A stretch of 64,000 nt of DNA from Xanthomonas euvesicatoria pv. euvesicatoria (GCF_020880415.1 NZ_JAJIUJ010000113.1:31711-95710); one strand, 5' to 3'. Shown: positions 1 to 9,070, numbered from the stretch's first letter. Notes: generated by a model from the sequence alone, not told the origin. Made by a program: numbers and translations.

Positions 1-2720
1 AGGCGCATGGGCCGGCCTTCGACGCAGACCTGCAGTGCCGCCGTTGGCGGCGGCATGCTGGCGTTGCGCGCCCGTTGCAGGGCGGCGGCCAGGTCTTCGT
101 GCAGGGACTGGCTGTCGCGCAAGCCGTTGACGCGATCGCGGCCTTCGGCGAGCGCGTTTTCGGCCAGATCCACCGCCTGTTCCAGCTCCAGCCGGCGCGG
201 ATCGTTCCAGGGAAGCGAGCGGCTGGCAGCATGCAGCCGCAGGATCAGCCCCTGGGTGCCCTGCAGCAAGGTGTCGTGCAATTCGCGGGCGATGCGTTCG
301 CGTTCGCGGTAGCGCTCTTCCAAACGCGCGCGCAGGCGCCCGGCCACCTGCCGGGTCCGCATGCGCCAGGCAACGCCCAGCGCCAGCAGCGACGCCAGCG
401 CGCAGCAGGCCTTGAACTGCCAGGTCTGGATGAAGGCCGGTTCGATGACGAAGGCCAGGGTGTCGCCGCGTGCATTCCACAGGCCGTCGTTGTTGGCGGC
501 CGCAATACGGAAGCGGTAACGCCCCGGTGCAAGGTTGGTATAGAAGGCCTCGTTGCGGTTGCCGGCGTCCTGCCAGCGTGCATCCACCCCCTCCAGCCGG
601 TAGCGGAACCGCACGCGCTCCGGGCGGGTGAGGCTGATGGCGTCGTAGCCGATGCGCAGACGGTCGGTCCACTTGGGCAGGTGCAGGCCGTCCTGACGCG
701 GGTAAGGCCGGTCGTTGGCAACCACCTCGGTGATGAAGACCTTCGGCGCGGTTGGGTTGCGATAGGTTTGCTCGGGGTCGAGCCAGGCCAGGCCCTGGTT
801 GGTGGTGAACCAGAGCAGGCCATCGGCCGCCGCGATCGCGGTGGGCACCGGGGTGGCCTGCTGGGCGACGCCGGGCAGGCCATCCATGACGTCGTACAGG
901 CGCAGCGTGGGGCTGACCAGGCCGTTGCGCAGGCTGCGCAGCAATGCCTGCCGGCCGATTTGCACGACGCCACGATTGCCGTTCAACCAGAAGGTGTCGT
1001 GACGGTCGCGCGCGATGCCGGTGATGCCCTGCAACACCGGATTGGCCTGATCGGCCACCTGCTGGAAGCGGCCATCGCTGCCGAGCATTGCCAGCCCGCT
1101 TTCGCCGGCCACCAGGGTGAGGGCTGCGCTGCGCCAAATGGCGGTGATCGGGCCGACCGACAAGCCGTTGTTGGCGGTGTAGTGCTGCACCTGCCCGCCA
1201 CGCAGCACGCTGAGCTCGCCTGTGACGCTGCCTACCCACAGCGCGCCATCGGGCGCGGCCGCCAGGACCGAACAGGGTTGGTCCTGCAAGCTCGCAATCG
1301 GCTGCCAGCGATGGCCGTCCCAGCGCTGCGGGCCGCTGGCATCGGGACACGCCCAGGGCGAGTCCTGGGCATCGACGGCAAACGCGCGGATCGATCCGGT
1401 GCGCGCATCCTGCGGCAGGGGCAGGGAGTGCGTGCGGCCTGCGTGCAGGCGCAGCAGGCGGTTGTCGCCGAGCAACCAGCCGTTGGCGTTGGACGGCACC
1501 TGCAGCACGCCGACAGGCGCGCCGCGTTGCAGGGCCTGGATGCCGGTCCGCGTCAATGCCAGCTGGCGCTCGTCGCGCAGGACCGCCAGCAACACCGGTG
1601 CACTTGGCGTGGCGACGGTTGCAAAGACCGCCACCGCCGTGGTCTGGCCGGGCAGCAATGCCGCCAGCGGCAGCAGGGCCCGATGGCGGAAGCGGTTGAG
1701 CCCCAGATTGGTGCCGGCCCAGAGGTTGCCTTCGTGGTCTTCCAGCAGCGGGCCGGCAGTGGAGGAGGTCAGACCCTGCACCGGGCCATAGCGTTCGAGC
1801 ACGGGCGCCGACGATGTGGGTTGGGCGACACGGAACACCCCGCCCGCGATGTAGTCGCTGCCCCACAGCGCGCCATCGCGCATGAAACGGATGCGATGCG
1901 CGAACAAGCCGGGAAACTGCAGCCGGTTGCGTGCCACGGCGGGTAACACCACGCCATGCGCATCGGTGAGCGCGAACACGCCGCGGTGCGGATCGGCGAC
2001 CCAGATCGCGCCGTCCGGGTGCTCGGCCATGGTGGTGAAGTGCCCGACCTGCTGGCCACTGGATTCGAAGCGTCGTGCACCCGGTTGCAGCGACAGGATG
2101 CGGCTGCCATCGCTCACCCACAAGATGCCGCGGCGATCGCGCAGCAGCCATTGCGCGCTGGATTCCGGGTAGCCCCAGTCGGCACCGGCGCGATGCCAGC
2201 GTTGTCCGTCAAACCAGCACAGCCCGCCATCGATGGCGGCCCACAGACGGCCGCTGCCATCGCGCTCGATGCGGAAGACCATCCCATCCGGCACATCCTT
2301 GCCGGGGACGAAATGGGTGAGATGGCCGTCGGCCAGGCGATCGATGCCGGCATTGAAATAGCCGATCCACGCGCCGTCGTCGGTGGTCAGCGACAGTGCG
2401 GTCATGTTGTGCGATGCATAGGCTTCGCCCTCCGGCGCTGCCTGCCGGGTGAAGTGTTCGCCGTCGAACTTGAACAGCCCGAAGCCAGTCGCCAGCCACA
2501 GCGCGCCGCCATCGGCTTGCTGGATGTCCCAGATGTCGGCCGGCGCACCGCGCTCGATGCTCCAGGCCGTGTGGTGGAACTGCAGCAGCCCGTCGCGAGT
2601 CGCGGCGATGCCGGCTGCGCAGGCAGGACGACAGAGCAGGAGTAGCCACCACAGCGCCACCACCGCTGCCGCGCGCAAGCGCGACAAGCAAAGCGAATGG
2701 ATGACGGACGCATGCGGCAT
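1..2720 (-). CDS. Propeller-type sensor histidine kinase, C-terminus cut by window edge
   Basis: Reading the minus strand from an ATG at 2720 gives an uninterrupted frame of about 906 residues that leaves the window at base 1. It starts with a signal peptide (basic start, hydrophobic run ending near CRPACAAG). A long region of repeated propeller blades follows, with motifs such as ADIWDIQQADGGALWLATG and LWAGTNLGLNRF. Then come a Y_Y_Y-type domain (RFRYRLEGVDARWQDAGNRN), one transmembrane helix and a HisKA_3 box, RERIARELHDTLLQGTQG, around residue 810. Such proteins sense a periplasmic ligand, often a glycan, and phosphorylate a LuxR-type regulator; the ligand is unknown here. The ATPase domain is expected beyond the edge. 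The ATG was chosen because it directly precedes the signal peptide; no strong ribosome site is visible. Confidence 0.88.
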   Translation of the reverse strand, partial: MPHASVIHSLCLSRLRAAAVVALWWLLLLCRPACAAGIAATRDGLLQFHHTAWSIERGAPADIWDIQQADGGALWLATGFGLFKFDGEHFTRQAAPEGEAYASHNMTALSLTTDDGAWIGYFNAGIDRLADGHLTHFVPGKDVPDGMVFRIERDGSGRLWAAIDGGLCWFDGQRWHRAGADWGYPESSAQWLLRDRRGILWVSDGSRILSLQPGARRFESSGQQVGHFTTMAEHPDGAIWVADPHRGVFALTDAHGVVLPAVARNRLQFPGLFAHRIRFMRDGALWGSDYIAGGVFRVAQPTSSAPVLERYGPVQGLTSSTAGPLLEDHEGNLWAGTNLGLNRFRHRALLPLAALLPGQTTAVAVFATVATPSAPVLLAVLRDERQLALTRTGIQALQRGAPVGVLQVPSNANGWLLGDNRLLRLHAGRTHSLPLPQDARTGSIRAFAVDAQDSPWACPDASGPQRWDGHRWQPIASLQDQPCSVLAAAPDGALWVGSVTGELSVLRGGQVQHYTANNGLSVGPITAIWRSAALTLVAGESGLAMLGSDGRFQQVADQANPVLQGITGIARDRHDTFWLNGNRGVVQIGRQALLRSLRNGLVSPTLRLYDVMDGLPGVAQQATPVPTAIAAADGLLWFTTNQGLAWLDPEQTYRNPTAPKVFITEVVANDRPYPRQDGLHLPKWTDRLRIGYDAISLTRPERVRFRYRLEGVDARWQDAGNRNEAFYTNLAPGRYRFRIAAANNDGLWNARGDTLAFVIEPAFIQTWQFKACCALASLLALGVAWRMRTRQVAGRLRARLEERYRERERIARELHDTLLQGTQGLILRLHAASRSLPWNDPRRLELEQAVDLAENALAEGRDRVNGLRDSQSLHEDLAAALQRARNASMPPPTAALQVCVEGRPMR

Positions 2721-3186
2721 CGCATCATTGTCGGGCGGGATCGGGGGAAGCACCACCACCTCTTTCGGGGGAGGGACGTGCGGGAAGAATTCGTTTAGCG
2801 ACTGACTCAGGCCGCGCGCGTGATGCGCGAACCGTAGGGCGGCGCGCAACGCCTCGGCATGCTGCAGCCTCACTGCACCGCGTTGTGGTTGCGGTTGCTT
2901 GGCGGTCGCCGCGACGCGCTGTTGCATGTTGATCGCGATATTGAACAACCGCGCGCCGTCTGATCAGCGCGATGTGTGGCGATGCGTCTGCGCTCTCTGG
3001 ATCGCACTGGCACTGCATCGGGGCATGACGCCGCGCTCGATCGAACGCGCATTGCATCCAGGCCGCTGCCCGTGGCGAAGACGTGCAAGCGCTCCCCCGA
3101 AAGAGGGAAAGATTCGCCTCACCATCAGGGGTAGGGCAACGAGGCTGTCCCCGGCACCATGCGGTCATTCCCCCCGGAGACGCCCC
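2721..3186. other. Intergenic region between the divergent sensor kinase and AraC-type gene
   Basis: This 466-base region should hold the promoters of the leftward sensor kinase and the rightward cluster. Open frames cross it on both strands, but their translations are Arg/Cys-rich and resemble no protein family. No convincing promoter, operator or terminator was found by eye. Confidence 0.4.
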
Positions 3187-3660
3187 GTGGCACCTCTGAC
3201 TGCCATCGCTTGCCCCGAGACGCGTGCTGCAGGACGCATGCAAACGCAGGCGCCGCGTGTGCGCGCTGTTGCGCGCGCAATGCAGTACATCGACACGCAT
3301 CTGTACGAACCTGTCAGCGTGGCGCATCTCGCGCAAGCTGCCTGTCTGAGCCGCTTCCATTTCGCCCGCGTATTTCGCGATGCGGTCGGCGCCAGTCCAA
3401 TGGAATACCTGCGTCATCGTCGGCTCGAACGTGCCCAGGCGATGTTGCGCGAAGGCCGCCACACCATCAGCCAGATCGCCACCGATCTGTGCTTCTTCGA
3501 TCAAAGCCACTTCGTTCGCAGCTTTCGCAACGCCACCGGGTGCACGCCGGCGCGTTTCGCCGCGCAGACGGCGATGGAGACATGCGGGGCTGCACACATG
3601 CCCTCATCGCAGCGGCGCGGCGATGAATCGGTGTCACTTTCCATGGAGCAACCCGCATGA
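3187..3660 (+). CDS. Short AraC-family transcriptional regulator (DNA-binding domain only)
   Basis: The product is about 157 residues and is almost entirely an AraC/XylS DNA-binding domain with two helix-turn-helix motifs: VAHLAQAACLSRFHFARVFR followed by ISQIATDLCFFDQSHFVRSF. It has no N-terminal sugar-binding cupin, so it resembles MarA/SoxS in size and may be controlled by its own level. A GTG start at 3187 is preferred because GGAGA lies 6 bases upstream; an ATG at 3238 is an alternative. Its stop overlaps the next start (ATGA), so it is probably co-transcribed with the hydrolase cluster and may be its local regulator. The domain is clear; the role is inference. Confidence 0.85.
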   Translation: MAPLTAIACPETRAAGRMQTQAPRVRAVARAMQYIDTHLYEPVSVAHLAQAACLSRFHFARVFRDAVGASPMEYLRHRRLERAQAMLREGRHTISQIATDLCFFDQSHFVRSFRNATGCTPARFAAQTAMETCGAAHMPSSQRRGDESVSLSMEQPA

Positions 3661-4313
3661 CCACTGCAATTGCCGTGCCCGGCACATCCTTGCTATCGCC
3701 TGGCGATCACACCCTGATTCTGATCGACCATCAATCGCAGATGGCGTTCGCCACGCACACCATCGACATTTCGGCGCTGCGCAACAATGTGTCCTTGATT
3801 GCAAAGGGCGCCAAAGGCTTCAAGGTGCCGGTGATCCTGACCACCGTCGCAGAAAAATCGTTCTCCGGCCCGTTGTTCCCGGAGTTGCCGGACATCTTTC
3901 CGGATGAGCCGGTATTGGATCGCACCAGCATGAACGCCTGGGAAGACCAGGGCGTGATCGATCGCATCAACGCACTCGGCAAGCAGCGTCTGGTGATCGC
4001 CGGTCTGTGGACCAGCGTGTGCATCGTAGGCCCGACACTGTCGGCGATCGACCAAGGGTTCGAGGTGTACGTCATCACCGATGCTTGCGGCGACGTGAGC
4101 GACGAGGCGCACGAACGTGCCGTTATGCGCATGGTGCAGGCCGGCGCTGCGCCCATGACCAGTGTGCAGTACCTGCTGGAATTGCAGCGCGACTGGGCAC
4201 GTAGCGACACCTATGCGCTGACCACCGGCATTGCACGCGCGCATGCTGGCGGCTACGGGATCGGCATCCAGTACGCCAAGAGCATGTTCGGTGCGCAGGA
4301 AGGCGGGCATTGA
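3657..4313 (+). CDS. Isochorismatase-family (YcaC-like) cysteine hydrolase
   Basis: This 218-residue protein has the isochorismatase fold signature: Asp24 in LILIDHQSQMAF, the DRTSMNAWED segment near residue 90 and the nucleophile Cys122 in TSVCIVGPT. In YcaC-type members the usual catalytic lysine is replaced by arginine, as here (Arg89). The family hydrolyses amides, vinyl ethers or related C-N bonds; the substrate cannot be read from sequence. It overlaps the AraC gene and is overlapped by the DoxX gene by 4 bases each, which implies translational coupling. A cytoplasmic location is likely because no signal peptide is seen. Confidence 0.9.
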   Translation: MTTAIAVPGTSLLSPGDHTLILIDHQSQMAFATHTIDISALRNNVSLIAKGAKGFKVPVILTTVAEKSFSGPLFPELPDIFPDEPVLDRTSMNAWEDQGVIDRINALGKQRLVIAGLWTSVCIVGPTLSAIDQGFEVYVITDACGDVSDEAHERAVMRMVQAGAAPMTSVQYLLELQRDWARSDTYALTTGIARAHAGGYGIGIQYAKSMFGAQEGGH

Positions 4314-4744
4314 ACCTATCGGCACCACGTGGCACCGCCGGACTTTCGTCAGCGTTGCTGATGCTGCGCATCGCCGGCGGCGGCTTCCTGCTGCCGCATG
4401 GGCTGGGCAAGTTGCTGGGCTGGTTCGGTGGACCGGGCCTGACCGGGTTCGCCGCCGAGTTGCAGCAGTTCGGCCTTCCATCCGCTGCACCGTTACCGCT
4501 GCTGCTGGCCCTGATGCAGACCCTCTCCGGGCTGGCGGTCTTGCTGGGAATGTGGACGCGTGCCAGCGCCGCATTGGCAGCGCTGTTCATCGCAACCACC
4601 GTGCTGGTTGCCATTCCCAACGGATGGTTCTGGATGCACGGCGGCATGGAGTATCCGCTGATGTGGATGGTCGTCTTGCTGTCACTGGCTGCAGTCGGTG
4701 GTGGCGACTGGTCGCTGGATCGTCTGCGTAGGCGCGCGGCATGA
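4310..4744 (+). CDS. DoxX-family membrane protein
   Basis: The 144-residue product shows four hydrophobic segments and the DoxX-like start LMLRIAGGGFLLPHGLGKLL, with a typical GLAVLLGMWTRASAALAALF middle. The only start matching the cluster's coupling pattern is a TTG at 4310 that overlaps the upstream stop (TTGA); the hydrophobic domain begins about 20 residues later. DoxX proteins are small integral membrane proteins linked to redox or quinone metabolism, usually beside oxidoreductases or hydrolases. Here it sits between the isochorismatase-like enzyme and the amidohydrolase. Confidence 0.85.
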   Translation: MNLSAPRGTAGLSSALLMLRIAGGGFLLPHGLGKLLGWFGGPGLTGFAAELQQFGLPSAAPLPLLLALMQTLSGLAVLLGMWTRASAALAALFIATTVLVAIPNGWFWMHGGMEYPLMWMVVLLSLAAVGGGDWSLDRLRRRAA

Positions 4745-6705
4745 GCCCCACTGCGGGCAATCACGATGCCGGTCGACGCTTGTGGATGCAGGGCGCCGCA
4801 GCCGGTCTTGCGTTGGGTGCATTGCCGGCTGCCTCGTCTGCGTCAGGGAAGTCTCCCATGGTCGATCTCGTCGTTCGCAATGCGCGCATTACCACGCTCG
4901 ATCCGCGCCAGCCCAGTGCCACTGCCATCGCCGTTGCCGATGGACGCATCGTGGCAGTCGGCGACGATGCGCAGATCATGGCCTTGGCGCAGGGCATGCG
5001 CACCATCGATGCGCAGGGGCGGCGGTTGCTGCCCGGCCTCAACGACAGCCACACCCATCTGATCCGTGGTGGTCTGAACTACAACCTGGAGCTGCGCTGG
5101 GATGGCGTGCGCTCGCTGGCCGACGCCATGGCCATGCTGAAGGTGCAGGTCGATCGCACGCCAGCGCCGCAGTGGGTGCGCGTGGTTGGCGGTTTCACTG
5201 CGCATCAGTTCGCTGAAAAGCGCCTGCCCACGCTCGAGGAGATCAACGCCATCGCGCCGGACACGCCGGTGTTTCTGTTGCATCTGTACGACCGTGCCTT
5301 GCTCAATCGTGCCGCGCTGCGAGCCTGCGGCTACGACAAGACCACGCCGGATCCGCCGGGCGGGCGCATCGAGCGCGACAAGTTGGGCAACCCCACGGGG
5401 TTGCTGCTGGCCAAGCCCAACGCGTTGATCCTTTACGCAAGTCTGGCCAAAGGCCCGCGTCTGCCGCTGGAATACCAGGCCAATTCCACTCGCCATTTCA
5501 TGCGCGAGCTCAACCGGCTCGGGATCACCTCGGTGATCGACGCCGGTGGTGGTTTCCAGAATTATCCGGAGGATTACCAGGTCATCGAACAGCTGCACGC
5601 AGCCGGCCAACTGAGCGTGCGCATTGCCTATAACCTGTTCACCCAGAACAAGGGCAGGGAGGTCGAGGACTTCCGCGGCTGGACCGACTTACTGCCGGTG
5701 CGCAAGGGCGATGACCTGCTGCGTCACAACGGCGCCGGCGAGATGCTGGTGTTTTCCGCGGCAGACTTCGAACAATTCAGCGAGCCGCGCCCAGAGCTGC
5801 CGGCGGCGCTGGAGCCCGAGCTGGAGCAGGTGGTGCGGCTATTGGTGGAAAAGCGCTGGCCATTTCGTATCCATGCGACATACGACCAAAGCATCGCGCG
5901 CATTCTCGATGTCTATGAAAAGGTCAACGCCGACATCCCGTTCGACGGCCTGCATTGGTTCATCGACCATGCCGAAACGATTACCCCGCGCAATATCGAC
6001 CGCATCCGCGCCTTGAACGGCGGCATCGCCGTGCAGCATCGTATGGCCTACCAGGGCGAGGCGTTCGTGCAGCGCTACGGTGTGCAGGCTGCAAAACAGA
6101 CGCCGCCAGTGCGACGCATGCTCGCAGCGGGAATTCCGGTCGGCGCAGGCACCGATGCCACGCGCGTGGCCAGCTACAACCCGTGGGTGGCGCTGTCGTG
6201 GCTGGTCACCGGCCGCACGGTGGGCGGTCTGGCCCTGTATGGCGAGGAGAATCTGCTTGATCGCGAACAAGCGTTGCGCTTGTGGACGCAGGGCAGCGCC
6301 TGGTTTTCCGGCGACGAGACCCGCAAGGGCACCTTGGCGGTAGGGCAGTTGGCCGACTTCATCGTGTTGTCTGACGATTACTTCCGCATCGACGATGCGG
6401 CCATCGCCGACATCACCAGCGTGCTGACCGTGCTGGGCGGGCGTGTTGTGCATGGCGATGGCGACTTTGCTGCGCTCGCTCCCACGCTGCCGCCTGCCAT
6501 GCCGGACTGGTCGCCGGTGAATCGGTTCGGCGGCTACCAGGTTGGAGGCGCGGTAAGCGGGCTGTCCGCTGCAACGCACACGCATGCACACGGCCACGCG
6601 TGTCGTGCCCACGGCGCGCACGCGCACGCCGGGCGACATGCGGTCCCAACCGTTGATCTACGTAGCTTCTGGGGCGCCTTGGGATGCGCGTGCTTCGCGT
6701 TCTGA
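4741..6705 (+). CDS. YtcJ-type amidohydrolase with Tat-like signal and His/Cys-rich C-terminal tail
   Basis: The 654-residue product has a twin-arginine-like leader (GRRLWMQGAAAGLALGALPA) and an amidohydrolase family 3 body. Metal ligands are expected at DSHTHL (near residue 107) and at FRIHATYD and HWFIDHAE further on, with the late aspartate in GAGTDATRVASYNPW. Known relatives are metal-dependent deacylases or N-substituted formamide deformylases; the substrate here is unknown. The last 60 residues are odd: a run rich in histidine (THTHAHGHACRAHGAHAHAG), then FWGALGCACFAF at the very end, suggesting extra metal binding. ATGA overlap with doxX. Confidence 0.88.
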   Translation: MSPTAGNHDAGRRLWMQGAAAGLALGALPAASSASGKSPMVDLVVRNARITTLDPRQPSATAIAVADGRIVAVGDDAQIMALAQGMRTIDAQGRRLLPGLNDSHTHLIRGGLNYNLELRWDGVRSLADAMAMLKVQVDRTPAPQWVRVVGGFTAHQFAEKRLPTLEEINAIAPDTPVFLLHLYDRALLNRAALRACGYDKTTPDPPGGRIERDKLGNPTGLLLAKPNALILYASLAKGPRLPLEYQANSTRHFMRELNRLGITSVIDAGGGFQNYPEDYQVIEQLHAAGQLSVRIAYNLFTQNKGREVEDFRGWTDLLPVRKGDDLLRHNGAGEMLVFSAADFEQFSEPRPELPAALEPELEQVVRLLVEKRWPFRIHATYDQSIARILDVYEKVNADIPFDGLHWFIDHAETITPRNIDRIRALNGGIAVQHRMAYQGEAFVQRYGVQAAKQTPPVRRMLAAGIPVGAGTDATRVASYNPWVALSWLVTGRTVGGLALYGEENLLDREQALRLWTQGSAWFSGDETRKGTLAVGQLADFIVLSDDYFRIDDAAIADITSVLTVLGGRVVHGDGDFAALAPTLPPAMPDWSPVNRFGGYQVGGAVSGLSAATHTHAHGHACRAHGAHAHAGRHAVPTVDLRSFWGALGCACFAF

Positions 6706-6799
6706 TGGCGGTATCGCCAGCACATCTGCGTGCCTGTGCGTTGCGCGCGGCACACCTGTGCGTTGTCTGTTTCGTCCCATTGCCTGGAGCCTTGCCGCG

Positions 6800-8428
6800 A
6801 TGACTGTTTCTGCCGCACCTGCCGAAGGTGGTGCCTGGGCGCCGCTGCGTGAGCCGGTCTTCCGTGCCTTGTGGCTGGCGATCCTGGGCAGCAACGTCGG
6901 TACCTGGATCAATGATGTCGCCGCGTCCTGGGTGATGGCCGAACAGACCGGCTCGCCATTGATGGTGGCGGCGGTGCAGTCGGCCACCACCTTGCCGGTG
7001 GTGCTATTGGCACTGGTTGCCGGCACGCTGGCCGACATCGTCGACCGTCGTCGCTACCTGCTGTTGACCCAGGCCTGGATGCTGCTGGTGGGCGGTATGC
7101 TCGCGTTATTGGCGCATCTGCAGTTGCTGACGCCGTGGGTCTTGGTGGCGCTCACCTTTGCAATGGGCGTGGGCGCAGCAATGGCGATGCCGGCGCAGGC
7201 GGCGATCGTGTCGGAACTGGTGCCGCGCCCGATGCTGGCTTCGGCGGTGGCGCTCAATTCGATCGGCATGAACATCGCGCGATCGATCGGCCCGGCCGTG
7301 GGTGGGCTGATCGTGGCGCAATTCGGCCCGCCATGGGCCTTCCTGCTCAACGGGCTGACCTTTGGCGTGATGCTTTACGTGCTGTGGCGGTGGCGCCGCG
7401 ATGTGCGTGCCTCGGCGCTGCCGCCGGAGAGCTTTGGCGCAGGCCTGCGCGCAGGGTTGCGCTACGCCGCGCGCGCCGGTCGCCTGCAGGCGGTGCTGAT
7501 CAAGGCTGCCGGTTTTTTCGTGTTCGCCAGCGCGTTGACGGCGCTGCTGCCGCTGGTGGTCCGCCGCGACATGCAGCTGGGCGCTGGCAGTTACGGCATT
7601 TTGCTGGGCTGTATCGGCATGGGCGCAATCAGCGGCGCCTTGCTGTTGCCGCGCCTGCGTGCGCGCTACGACCGCGATCTGCTGGTGTTCGTTGCCACCC
7701 TGGTGTGCGCCGCATCGCTGCTGGGGTTGGCGTTGTCGCGGCTGCTTGGCGTGTTGTGCGTGGTGATGGTGGTGAACGGTCTGGCCTGGATCACGGTGCT
7801 GTCGTCGTTGCAGATCGCCGCACAGACCGCCGTCCCTGCGTGGGTGCGTGCGCGTGCATTGTCGCTGTACATCGTGGTGTTTTCCGCAGGCATGGCCAGC
7901 GGCTCGCTGTTATGGGGTGCTTTGGCGCAACGCACGTCGATTGCGACAGCACTGCAGCTCGCCGCTGCCGGTGCAGTGATCGCCGCGCTATTGGTCAAAC
8001 GCGCGCGGATTGCAGGAACCGAACAGCTGGACCTCGCCCCCGGCGGACATTGGCCTGCACCTGCGCAAACCGATCGCGTCGAGCACGACCGCGGCCCGGT
8101 GCTGGTCACGGTGGAATACCGTATCGCTGCCGAGGCACGCGTCGCGTTCTTGCAGTTGATGACGCAACTGGGCAACGCGCGCCGCCGCGACGGCGCCGTG
8201 GTCTGGGGCATTGCCGAAGACGCTGCAACGCCGGGTGTGCAGTTGGAATACTTCATCGTCGCCTCATGGCTGGAGCATCTGCGGCAGCACGAACGCGTCA
8301 CCGGCGACGACCGCCAATTGCAAGAACAGATCCGCGCCCTGCATCACGGCGAGCGCGCGCCGGTGGTGCGCCACTTCGTCGGTGGCGGCGGTGCTGCGCT
8401 GCCGCCGCACGCGCACTCGGATATCTGA
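6800..8428 (+). CDS. MFS exporter of the MFS_3 (EntS-like) type
   Basis: From an ATG at 6800 (GGAG 10 bases upstream) the product is 542 residues. The first 400 form about 12 hydrophobic helices with the loop motif GTLADIVDRRRYLL. This resembles the EntS/MFS_3 family, which often exports siderophores or drugs. The last 110 residues form a soluble extension (VLVTVEYRIAAEARVAFLQL and onward) with a dimeric alpha-beta-barrel look, as in other MFS_3 members. A longer open frame reaches back to 6584 but its extra N-terminus overlaps the amidohydrolase and is not protein-like. Probably part of the same transcription unit, 94 bases after the amidohydrolase. Confidence 0.88.
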   Translation: MTVSAAPAEGGAWAPLREPVFRALWLAILGSNVGTWINDVAASWVMAEQTGSPLMVAAVQSATTLPVVLLALVAGTLADIVDRRRYLLLTQAWMLLVGGMLALLAHLQLLTPWVLVALTFAMGVGAAMAMPAQAAIVSELVPRPMLASAVALNSIGMNIARSIGPAVGGLIVAQFGPPWAFLLNGLTFGVMLYVLWRWRRDVRASALPPESFGAGLRAGLRYAARAGRLQAVLIKAAGFFVFASALTALLPLVVRRDMQLGAGSYGILLGCIGMGAISGALLLPRLRARYDRDLLVFVATLVCAASLLGLALSRLLGVLCVVMVVNGLAWITVLSSLQIAAQTAVPAWVRARALSLYIVVFSAGMASGSLLWGALAQRTSIATALQLAAAGAVIAALLVKRARIAGTEQLDLAPGGHWPAPAQTDRVEHDRGPVLVTVEYRIAAEARVAFLQLMTQLGNARRRDGAVVWGIAEDAATPGVQLEYFIVASWLEHLRQHERVTGDDRQLQEQIRALHHGERAPVVRHFVGGGGAALPPHAHSDI

Positions 8429-8432
8429 TGCC

Positions 8433-8663
8433 ATGAATTGGAAGTTCATCAGCGGTGTCGCGCTGGGTGTGGCAATCGGCTTCGGCTGCCGTGTGGCCGG
8501 CATTCCATCGCCTGCACCAACGGCCTTCGTCGGCGCGCTGCTGGTGCTGGCAATGACGTGCGGCTATGCACTGGCCGACCGCTTTCTGGCCCGGCGTGCC
8601 GCGAGGAATTTAGAGCATTGCGGCGGACCCAGCGGCCGCGTTGGCCGGCAGGGCGATGCATGA
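8433..8663 (+). CDS. XapX-domain (DUF1427) small membrane protein, copy 1
   Basis: This 76-residue protein begins 4 bases after the MFS stop. It has two predicted helices separated by the XapX signature: GVALGVAIGFGCRVAGIPSP then AP and a second hydrophobic stretch ending LADRFL. XapX proteins are short, of unknown function and are usually found beside hydrolase or transporter genes. A soluble, Gly/Arg-rich tail of about 20 residues follows the second helix and is absent from the neighbouring copy. Confidence 0.8.
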   Translation: MNWKFISGVALGVAIGFGCRVAGIPSPAPTAFVGALLVLAMTCGYALADRFLARRAARNLEHCGGPSGRVGRQGDA

Positions 8664-8818
8664 GCCTGGCAGTGCTCGGGGTCCTGCTCGCATTGGCGAT
8701 CGGCATCGGCTGCCGGTTGCTTGACTTGCCGTTGCCCGCTCCGCCACGTCTGACCGGTGCATTGCTCGTCGTGGCGATGAGCGTCGGGTTCCTGCTGGCC
8801 GACTGGTTGCTGCGCTGA
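8660..8818 (+). CDS. XapX-domain (DUF1427) small membrane protein, copy 2
   Basis: This 52-residue protein overlaps copy 1 by 4 bases (ATGA). It repeats the same plan: GVLLALAIGIGCRLLDLPLP, then AP and a second helix ending LLADWLLR. The shared GCRxxxxPxPAP core shows that the two are paralogs made in tandem. Small membrane proteins made as a coupled pair often assemble together, but this is inference. It is the last gene before a 250-base stretch without a rightward gene. Confidence 0.75.
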   Translation: MSLAVLGVLLALAIGIGCRLLDLPLPAPPRLTGALLVVAMSVGFLLADWLLR

Positions 8819-9070
8819 AGCGCCACGGTGCCGGGAGCATGCGGCGTGTCCTGAGAGCGGCGAGCGCATGATGCCCTCAGTCAACCAAGATCTCGACTGA
8901 GCCTGAGAAGCGCAGCGAACAGCAACGACTCTCACCGTCAGGCAGACCTGGCCAGTGTGCGAATCGGGATCCATCACTGGCAAGGTGTAGGTCCGAGCGC
9001 AGCGTCGATACCGCCCGACAACAACCTGTCCGGGCGTGAGCGGTGCTTGCGCGATCACTAGCGCCAGATC

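Noticed and set aside
75..1946. Long plus-strand frame of 623 codons
   Set aside because: It is antisense to the sensor kinase, whose frame shows clear propeller and HisKA_3 motifs; the plus translation is Gln/Gly/Arg-rich without family features.
2899..3186. Longer N-terminus for the AraC-type regulator
   Set aside because: The added residues are Arg/Cys-rich and non-conserved in appearance; GTG 3187 has a good ribosome site.
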